DNA of 64,000 bases from Amaurobius ferox (lineage: Eukaryota; Arthropoda; Arachnida; Araneae; Amaurobiidae): assembly GCA_951213105.1 (NCBI GenBank), contig OX578152.1, positions 95,602,568-95,666,567 on the forward strand. Reading direction: 5' to 3'. Numbering within the stretch: the first letter of the stretch is position 1; the number at the start of each line of letters is the position of its first letter. The position numbers and the translations under genes are program-made. Shown one piece after another: positions 56,481-64,000 of the stretch. The notes beneath the pieces were generated by a model, which was given only the letters and a program-made list of their open reading frames with translations, had not been told where the DNA came from and did no database searches.

Positions 56481-57584
56481 CAGACGGGCCCGCAGCCAGG
56501 CAGGGTTCGGGAGGGGAGATTTCCGAAAGGTATACTCAGCCCCTCTGATAGAAATATTAAATTTTTAGTAGTGATATGGAATTTCATCCAACATGTCATC
56601 AAAATTTTGCATAAAATATATCTTTGTGATTTTTTTTTATATAAATTACTTTGTTTTAAAGATTTTTTTAAATTTAGATGAATTTGTGGTAATACTGATG
56701 ATCAATTTATCTACATATTTAATTTAAAAATGTTTAAAAATTAAGACAATAATATTTGGATACTTTTGTATTATTGCGGGGTTCACAGTTATGCATTATA
56801 GAGTCGAAATCAACTGATAAGTAGATAAGATTTAATATTAAGCGTTAACTTGTATTAACTTTCGGAAATATTTTTCGATTATTTAACAACTTTGCTACTA
56901 GTTAAGGCTTATATTAAAATCAATTGTAATTATTATATATAAATATCAATGTATCTTAGTTATATGGATTTTCCTAATCAACTCTTCGCTTATAAATATA
57001 AATATGCAATTATTTATTAATAATTTATATGAATTGAAATATACAAGGTAGGATAAAAAAGTTGGGCGACTGTGCTGATATCTCCCTCCAACCCTGATTG
57101 GAGGAGAGGGGAACTATTTTACCGTAGCGTAGAGACACATATGACGCGAGATGTGATATTGCACCTGCTGCAGCAGGTGCAATGTTTCTGTCGGCTATTT
57201 CCCCAAAACGCTGGCAGAATTTGATATTCGCACGTTGTTCTTCAAACGCCATTTCCGTTTTCGACGGACGTGAACGACTACAGTTCACTGACATGCGTTG
57301 TCTGGAAAAACCATGAACTGCGGACCTGCTTCTTCCTTTTCATATCTCGCGTCAAATGTGCCTCTACACCACGGTAAAATAGTTCCCCTCTCCTCCAATC
57401 AGGGTTGGAGATATCAGTACAGTCTCCGAACTTTTTGATCCTACCTTGTATAATTAGTAACTATTATGGTTAATAAATGCTAATGATTAACTATGCTTTT
57501 GTGAGCCCCCTCCTTCAAGGCTGTCGTCCCCCCTTTGAACTTCTCTCCAGTCCCTCTTGAATTTCATGTCTGGCTACGGGTCTG
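56481..57584. mobile_element. hAT-like non-autonomous element holding a mariner MITE
   Basis: The left tip CAGACGGGCCCGCAGCCAGG and inverted right tip CAGACCCGTAGCCAGACATG share CAGAC..G and AGCCAG. The ends resemble those of 18909-19501. Flanking 8-mers do not match, so the limits are tentative. No coding frame. A 405-bp mariner-derived MITE is nested in it. Confidence 0.45.
57044..57448. mobile_element. mariner-derived MITE with about 115-bp inverted repeats
   Basis: Flanked by TA at both ends. The left end CAAGGTAGGATAAAAAAG and inverted right end CAAGGTAGGATCAAAAAG continue through CCAACCCTGATTGGAGGAGA, GGGGAACTATTTTACCGT and GACGCGAGATRTGA. The minus-strand interior encodes MAFEEQRANIKFCQRFGE (about 57247-57194), like the N-terminal HTH region of mariner-type transposases (EQR.NIKFC), then leaves the family at a 41-bp segment shared with 41747-41787. 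Related ends lie at 24534 and 54702. Confidence 0.85.
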
Positions 57585-58509
57585 CTCCCAGAGCACAGCT
57601 GAAACGCGGCTGACAGTTTTATCTCGCAGAATATTTTTGCCTATCAAATTTTGACGTCATTATGCTAAGTGCCATTTACGTACGTCATCTTTGGTGGACT
57701 CGTTCTCAGTTCTAGGGTCAGGCAGAGAGCTAAAACTCGGCCTACAATTTCATCTCGAAGAACGTTTTCATTTAGCAAATTTTCGCGTCATTGCTATCAC
57801 GGCGTATCCTCTAAATCGTGGATGTACTCTCAAAATACAGATGCAAGAATGAGCCCAAATTTCTGGATAACTAACACGTTTTTTTACAAGTACAGCGTGA
57901 ACAGGAATAATATACAGCAAATAGCTCGATAGCTATCTCACAAGATCACAAAACAACTGTTAGGTACAGCAAAATAGTAATTAAACGCTCCACTCATTTC
58001 ACGAAACAGCTTATGTTATTCTCAAAACATTGATCTCATTGTATATCATTCATTGTAGCTCGTATCACGTCAACTTCTCTCCAACTGAGCGATGTCTTCT
58101 TCTATATATTCTCCGCAAAAACTTCCAAAAGGGGTTCGAATCTACTAGAATATACATTATATCGAAAGTTCTCGAATCTTCGAAAAGTCGCCAAATTGGC
58201 GATAAATTGCAAAATCTGGAAGCCCTAACACGCGTGTTCAAATATGGCAACCCTGAATTGACGTAATAAGAATGGCTGTCTGTAAAGATGTTTCTTTTTC
58301 TATTCTGGATTTTAAAAGAACCCCAGTGAAGGCATTTTATATTTTCATAACATTACGGGCAACGTCGGGGAATTCATTCTAATTTCATTATATTTCCTTA
58401 CGGATAGCGTGTGCGAAGTTTTATAGCAATGGAACACGTCTTTCGGGGGTAAATATTCGGGCTTTGTCGCCGCTTTCGTTAGCCTAAATTTTTCTAATTT
58501 TTCACTGGG
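57585..58509. other. gene-free DNA
   Basis: AAAAGTCGCCAAATTGGCGA near 58185 is a fragment of the family A2 palindrome region. Two short plus-strand frames (57669-57932, 58030-58266) match nothing recognised. Confidence 0.45.
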
Positions 58510-58655
58510 GGTGCAACAATCACTTTTATTCGATTGGGCATGGCCACATCATTATAGTGACATCTAATGTCCCACCTAACTGTACACTCGTGAACCCCTT
58601 TTTACAAAGTTGTTGGGGTATTTAAGGATTTTACAAGGAATACTGTATACACAAA
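58510..58655. mobile_element. family D right-arm fragment
   Basis: TTTTATTCGATTGGGCATGG, TTATAGTGACA, ACAAAGTTGTTGGGGTATTT and AAGGATTTTACAAGG follow the outer right arm of family D (56128-56235 and 35120-35225). Confidence 0.6.
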
Positions 58656-58677
58656 AATATGAGAAATAAAAAAAATA

Positions 58678-59190
58678 TGATGTGGGCTGCACATGACTTT
58701 CCCTTCAAACTCAATTTCATTTCCTCTTTATTTTTTTAATTATCCATTAAAGCAAGTTTGCACAAAATAAGACGCATAATCGTTTGAAATGACACCCAAT
58801 TTGCACTTCTAATTAAGTTTCAGTTTTTATTTGGTAAAGGGGTGTATTTTCAAAGGCGGTGTAGCAAAAATGCAAAAAACTAAAATATCTCGAAAACGGC
58901 TTGACCTATTGTAATGGGGTTGATCTCATTCTTTTCACCGTCAAAAATTACGTATAAAACAAGCATTTAATTCATACATTTGAACATACCTTTACTTTAG
59001 TCTTTTACTTTAGATTTTGCGGATTTTTGCGGACCATTTCGCAAGAAAAAGCAGGTTCTTTTTCTTCGAATCGCACATAAATCTAATCAGCACCAGGGTA
59101 ACCCACAAGTGACTTACCTAAAAAATGCTATGGAATTTGGTCAATTTGTTTTTGAATTAGAGTAGATACATACATTGCAGAGATAGGCAG

Positions 59191-59224
<34 letters not shown>

Positions 59225-59359
59225 GTCACGGTAAAAATAGTTTCTTTCGTGTTCTAGAGATCACAAAACTCGCAAATTCGTCTAAAACTCGAGTTACGAT
59301 TTTCGCCACGATTCCAATACTTTCCCTATACATTACCATGTATTGTATGGAAAGTAAAA
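58678..59359 (+). mobile_element. family A1 copy, full length
   Basis: Starts GATGTGGGCTGCACATGACT near 58678; ATATCTCGAAAACGGCTTGA; GGACCATTTCGCAAG; an exceptionally long (CA)n at 59190-59220; 3' hairpin CCCTATACATTACCATGTAT at about 59326-59345; ends GGAAAGTAAAAG. No coding frame. Confidence 0.8.
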
Positions 59360-59527
59360 GAAACAATATTGAAAACGGAATAATTATTACTCCCCTAAAA
59401 AATAATCTCCTGTGTACGTCACCAAATAAAGTTATCTGTTGGTTTCATTAGAATTTTTTTTTTATCATTTACTAGAAAATAATCATGCGAACGTTGGAGC
59501 AATGTACCTGTAATAAAAAAAAACACT

Positions 59528-59860
59528 TTAGCAATTGAAACATGGATTGGATACGATGGTTTCCATCATCGACCTTGCTATATCTAGATCGAAATATAAA
59601 TAAAAACTTCGCTGTAACGATAACGGGCATTTACGCCGAGTTTCTGAGTTATTGTAAGATCTCAGGTAACAAAGAGGCGTGTGCCAATTTCTAATCAGGG
59701 CAGTATTACTGTTGGTTTTAGGTTTCAAATTTTCAGCCTGCTTTTGTTCATGGGCAAATTTAGTTTTTCGTAGTATAACTGCGATCTCGCTTGCTTTGCT
59801 TTTCAATCGAGGTAGAACAGCAGCCATGGCCGAGTTGAAGCTCTTTAAGGCCCTGAACAT
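59528..59860 (-). CDS. unrecognised 110-codon frame
   Basis: Longest plain frame of the region, starting with ATG: MFRALKSFNSAMAAVLPRLK, basic N-terminal part, no recognised domain or membrane segment, no frame continuation or splice signal noted. Flanked by family A copies on both sides. It could be an exon of an unknown gene or chance; I think chance is more likely. Confidence 0.2.
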   Translation of the reverse strand: MFRALKSFNSAMAAVLPRLKSKASEIAVILRKTKFAHEQKQAENLKPKTNSNTALIRNWHTPLCYLRSYNNSETRRKCPLSLQRSFYLYFDLDIARSMMETIVSNPCFNC

Positions 59861-59956
59861 TGAAAATTTTGATAAACCCTCCCTCCTTTCTATATATAAT
59901 CCAAATATTTATAAGATAATGACACAGAATAACAGCCTGTTAATGTGATTTACAAT

Positions 59957-60090
59957 TTTATTACTTTCTCTACATAGTGTAATTAATGCATATGGAAAGC
60001 ATTGTGACGGGTTCAAAAATTTGAATTGTGTTCTCGACGAAGAGTCCGATTTTAGTATCCCTGATCTCGTATAGAACGTTTTTGAGTTAA

Positions 60091-60152
<62 letters not shown>

Positions 60153-60170
60153 CGCGCGAGCTCGAAAAAT
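59957..60170 (-). mobile_element. family A2 3' fragment with (CT)n
   Basis: Minus-strand 3' hairpin region (plus strand ACTTTCTCTACATAGTGTAA and GCATATGGAAAGCATTGTGA), TTCTCGACGAAGAG, then a (CT)n run at about 60088-60141 and (GT)n in the position where other copies carry (CA)n. Confidence 0.65.
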
Positions 60171-60246
60171 GAACCTCTCATTATAAAAATTTATGACTAG
60201 ATATATTATGGGAATAGCTAGAGATAAATAGAATTTTTTGTAATTT

Positions 60247-61012
60247 TTGCTTTCCCTGCAATACATGGTAATGTATAGGGAAAGTATTGGAATCATGCCG
60301 AAAATCGCAACTCGAGTTTTCGACGGATCTACACGTTTCGAGACCTCTAGAATACGAAAAAACTATTTTTAGCGTGACGTCTGTGTGTGTTTCTGTGTGT
60401 GTGTGTGTCTGTCTGTCTGTGCAGATTTTGTATCCATTCTAACTAAAATACTAATTTACCGAATTTCATAAAATTTGGTAGGTATGTCACTTGTGGGCGG
60501 ATCTGGTGCTGATTAGTTTTGGATACGATTCGGGATAAAGGAACCCGCCTTTTTTTGCGAAATGGTCCGCAAAGGCTTGTTTCCACTCTAGCTAAAAATC
60601 TAATGGACTGAATTTCACAAAATTTGGTAAATAAGTCGATTGTAGGTCACGCTGGTGCTGATTAGATTTTGGTGCGATTCGGAAAAAAATAACTTGCCTA
60701 TTTTTGCAAAATGGCCCGCAAAAAGCGCCAAAATTTAAAATAAAGAACCACGTATGCTCAAATATATCCATTAAATGCTCGTATAATACATAATTTTTAA
60801 CGAAAAAAGAGTAAGACCAACCCCATTACACTAGGACTAGCCGTTCTCGAGATATTTTAGTTTTTTCGTATTTTCTCTACGCCATCTTTGAAAATAAGTC
60901 CAGTTATCAAATGAGAACGAAAATTGAATTAAAAGTGAATTAAATTTAATTAAAATAAAGAGAACGTGAATATAAGTCTGCAGGGAAAGTCATGTGCTGC
61001 CCACATCAGATT
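60247..61012 (-). mobile_element. family A1 copy, minus strand, full length
   Basis: Plus-strand CTTTCCCTGCAATACATGGT and AATGTATAGGGAAAGTATTG form the 3' hairpin. Then CGAGTTTTCGACGGATCTAC, a (GT)n block (60379-60420), two GCGAAATGGTCCGCAAA-like blocks (about 60560 and 60700), AGCCGTTCTCGAGATATTTT, and the 5' end CTGCAGGGAAAGTCATGTGC. Best example of the ACTTTCCCTGCA / TGCAGGGAAAGT end pair. Confidence 0.85.
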
Positions 61013-62178
61013 TTTATGTTTAGTACTTGATGATTCTAATTTTAAGATTTTCGTAGCATGAAAACAACACTATATCGCAGAATAATAGTACAGCCTATAG
61101 TCATGAAGCAAATTGATAATTTAAACTATGCTTGGGATGCTAATGGCATCATAGTTTACATTAACATACATAAGACAAATGCATCGAATTCATCGTCGTT
61201 ACTAAGTCAACTTGACATGGAACTTTTAATGAGTTTTTACGAAATATTTTAAAAGAATATCTTACGAAGGAGAGCTGATAAAAGTATATGTTTATTATTT
61301 TGTATTCTAATAGTGATTATGATACAAAATGTCTTAAATAATATAAAATATGATTATATGAAAAAGCCGAGTGGTGATCTACATTTTGAATATTTTTAGT
61401 TGCAATACTTTTGAAGTATAACGGCGTGGTATATGTTTAAACCATTTGTGTCTAGTAACGTTGTAACTTTTTGACTTTTTGAACTTTCTCTACTTGATAT
61501 TATAGAATAAATAAAAAGAAAATTATTGTGTTTAGGTCAAAACTTACTCCTTGTTATGAATGAAGCTATATGTTTTGAGTATCTCTGAATGTGAATTAAT
61601 TTTTTAATGATGTTTGTGTGTCTGTTTATCTGTGATTCTATAAGCAGGATTATTTCTCGAACAAGTTAATCAAATCGAATGAAATTTGCTTCTGTTATTT
61701 TAATTAAAAATTGTAAGAGGCATATTTATATTTAAAGAGTTTATATTAGGAGAAGATCCTCAAATTTTTATAGCATTTCTTTTGAAGATTCGTTATAATT
61801 ATAAAACAGATTTATGTTAAAAAATTCTACATAACAATCCATTTTATATGTAACTGCGAATGCATCATTTGTAGATAACTTAAATACCTCTTCTTAAATT
61901 TTAAAACGATTTTGATTGAAGGGGGGGGGGGGAGGGAAGGACCCTAAAAAATTAAATTAGTTCTCGAAATATTAGAAATTTTGCCTTTCCACGCATAGTA
62001 ATCTTGTATAGGAATCAACCAATTTCCTTAAAATTTAGGATCAGAAATAACAATTTTAATGAGAAACAACAAAATGCCTCTTGATTTTCAGCTGAAGCGA
62101 GTCTTAAGAAAGCTATAATTTGTGTCATTGTTTTCATACAATGTCTATGTTCATCGCTCTGTGGTGTGCATCAGATTT
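61013..62178. other. gene-free AT-rich DNA
   Basis: G-run of about 13 at 61921-61933. No gene, RNA or repeat boundary supported. Confidence 0.55.
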
Positions 62179-62872
62179 CTTTACTTTCCATACTATACAT
62201 GGTAATGTATAGGAAAAATTATGGAATTATGTTGAAAATCGCAACTCGAATTTTCAACGGATCTACACGTTTTGAGCACTCCTAGAACCCGAAAAAACAA
62301 TTTTTCGCGTGACGTTTGTGCGTGCGTGTGTGTGTGCGTGCGCACGTGTGTGTGTGTTTGACTGTGCAATGTATGCATCCACTCCAGCTGAAAAAATAAA
62401 CCAAATTTCACAAATTTTAGATGGCAAATCATCTGTAGGATACTTCGGTGTTGATTATATTTTAGTACGATTCGAGAGAAAGAACCTGTCTTCTTTTGTA
62501 AAACGACCCACAAAAATTTTCAACATTTAAAATAAAAGACTACGTGTGCTCAAGTATATCCATTAAATGTTTGCCTTATACGTAATTTTCAACGACAAAA
62601 GAATAAGATCAACCCCATAACTCTAGGACTAACCGTTCTGGAGATATTTTAGTGTTTTCGAATTTTTGTCACGTCGTTTTTGAAAATACACATCCATCGC
62701 CAAATGAGAACGAAAGTTAAAATAAAACTGCAGATTCAATGTCATTTCAAATAATTATCCGTGTTATGCAGTGCCACAGAACTCGATTTAATGAATCATA
62801 AAAGAAAGAAAGCGAAAATAAATTTGAGTTTGTAGGGAAAGTCATGTACTGCTCACATCAGATCTTCTTTTA
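62179..62872 (-). mobile_element. family A1 copy, minus strand, full length
   Basis: Plus-strand CTTTCCATACTATACATGGT starts the 3' hairpin; GTGCGTGCGTGTGTGTGTGC block (about 62318-62355); ACCGTTCTGGAGATATTTTA; 5' end TAGGGAAAGTCATGTACTGC followed by TCACATCAGAT. Confidence 0.8.
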
Positions 62873-62894
62873 CCCTCAACCGATGACTACTACT

Positions 62895-63152
62895 TCAGGA
62901 ACCAACGTAAAAGCATCCAAGTCTACAACCGATTAAAGCCATTCCATTATCCCCGTCATTTTTTAATACCTTCTCTTCATTCATTAACAGAAATGAAACC
63001 GAGTGCCAAACAATAAAACCCACAGACAAAAACGCGCCTTCTGATGCATGGGGTAGCCTTGGGAATTTATTTGCATGCCGAATGTTTGTGAGGTCCCCCC
63101 CAAGGTAAACTTCTGAAGCCTCCGCTTTCACGGGGTGTGATGGCAGACGCAA
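62895..63152 (-). CDS. unrecognised 85-codon frame in GC-richer DNA
   Basis: Open from 63152 to 62895 on the minus strand (a TTG at the start; the only ATG inside would shorten it to MNEEKVLKNDGDNGMALIG). Contains EASEVYLGGDLTNIRHANKF and no known domain. Base composition is clearly less AT-rich than the surroundings. No splice sites identified. Could be part of a host exon or chance. Confidence 0.2.
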   Translation of the reverse strand: MRLPSHPVKAEASEVYLGGDLTNIRHANKFPRLPHASEGAFLSVGFIVWHSVSFLLMNEEKVLKNDGDNGMALIGCRLGCFYVGS

Positions 63153-63297
63153 CGCATGAACCTACCGACTGATTTTTAAGTTTTGTTCTCACTTTGTAAG
63201 TATCCCTCCCTGCATTGAAACGGACGTCAAGGTTGGAGGAACCGAAAGGAACCGTTTTCTAAAGCGCTGTGGATCGTTTTTCTTAGCCTTGTCCTTA

Positions 63298-63334
63298 TTA
63301 TTGTCTGGATGCGGTTTTCCGCGCTAGACAATAA
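63298..63334. repeat. two-stem hairpin
   Basis: TTATTGTCT pairs exactly with AGACAATAA, and inside GCGG-TTTT-CCGC forms a second stem. Not followed by a T-run. Confidence 0.7.
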
Positions 63335-63483
63335 AACAGTTGTCGACACCGTTCGGATCTTTTCAATTAATACCGTGAAGGTATAAAAGAATATTTATAA
63401 CAATCGATAAAATCTTTTGCATATACTGAAATAGCCCGCAAGACAACTCGTAGGGTGGCCGTACGGGTTATGACCTCTAAAAT

Positions 63484-64000
63484 CAGTGGTCGGAAGTAGC
63501 GAGCTACAATAAACTACAGTAGTCACTACTTTTTCTTATAGTGTAACGCGCTACTTTTAAAAATAAGTAGTGCAGCGAGTAGCGCGATACAATAAATCAC
63601 TAGTTTGTATCGAGTTTGGACGCTACTTTTAACGCTACTTCAGTAAGCAAACTAGGTGCCATTCTACATATCATGTGATCGCCCCTTCTTCATTTGTACG
63701 AAATTCAGTGTTCTGCGCAACGATGTACGATTTGCAAAGTGTTAAACGCTTTGGAACAAATCAAAAATATCGGTTGTTTTAGCTGACGAGACATCTTCAG
63801 AGCTAAGAGCCCGTCTCATAATACCAAATAAGACGAGATTGAATTTAATGCATTCGGTCGTCGAACGCATGGGCCGGTTCCTGAGAGAGAACGAGGAGAA
63901 ACTAAGATTTTCGATGCGGCAGAGATAGGAAGGCCATTGCCTCATGAAGTTGATTTTTTATTTGGATATATTCAGACGCGTTATTACTTTCCTTATATAC
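63484..64000 (+). mobile_element. start of another hAT-like element, cut by window end
   Basis: CAGTGGTCGGAAGTAGCGAG is a typical hAT tip with subterminal GTAGCG/AGTAGC repeats (63494-63640). A plus-strand frame from about 63781 reads RLIIPNKTRLNLMHSVVERM, similar in layout to the P..TRWNS.YD segment of hAT transposases, with a stop near 63926. At 63985 a minus-strand family A2 end (ATTACTTTCCTTATATAC) begins and runs out of the window. Confidence 0.45.

Noticed and set aside
60087..60296. Frames with (RE)n and HTHTE repeats
   Set aside because: Translation of CT and GT microsatellites within family A copies.

Overview
The window is eukaryotic, AT-rich and built almost wholly of transposable elements. 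No complete host gene is visible. The mix of Tc1/mariner relatives, ZMYM1-like hAT elements (DUF4371 plus hATC dimerisation domain), Jockey/R1-like LINEs, tRNA-derived SINEs and long AT microsatellites suggests an arthropod, probably an arachnid. That assignment is inference, not proof.

Layout. 0.9-2.5 kb: a Tc1 element with IR/DR ends and a dead transposase. 2.9-6.2 kb: a decayed ZMYM1-like hAT. 7.7-9.3 kb: a SINE beside a 296-bp tandem satellite. 9.8-16.4 kb: a nested stack in which a LINE endonuclease fragment is cut by an old hAT, the old hAT by a younger hAT (perfect 8-bp target duplication), the younger hAT by a TTAA-flanked element, and that by a fragment of dispersed family A. A second LINE fragment also sits in the old hAT. 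18.9-23.0 kb: non-autonomous hAT-like elements. 24-30 kb: SINEs, mariner-derived ends, fragments and a giant hairpin (28.26-28.98 kb). 29.7-35.2 kb: a second nest, foldback family D cut by the TTAA element and by a psq/pogo-like element. 35-41 kb: AT microsatellites, SINE, family E and a foldback with an inner MITE. 42-43 kb: the only possible host-gene signals, a first-exon candidate and a TATA/Inr pair. 44.8-46.3 kb: a LINE with an exact 15-bp target duplication. 46.8-52.7 kb: an inverted repeat, family A copies and a minisatellite rich in GCGCATGCGC. 54.5-64 kb: a tRNA-like sequence, a second D copy carrying E, a mariner MITE, family A copies and the start of another hAT-like element.

The repeats explain each other. 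Insertions split copies of other families, so the interrupted family gives the exact ends and target duplication of the inserted one. This defines four apparently uncharacterised non-autonomous families: P (TTAA-flanked, about 1.3-1.4 kb), D (foldback, about 0.8 kb), E (about 0.5 kb, 5-bp duplication) and A (Helentron-like, with matched subterminal repeats, a 3' hairpin and an internal CA microsatellite).

All coordinates and similarities were read by eye. Ends of decayed copies may be off by several bases.
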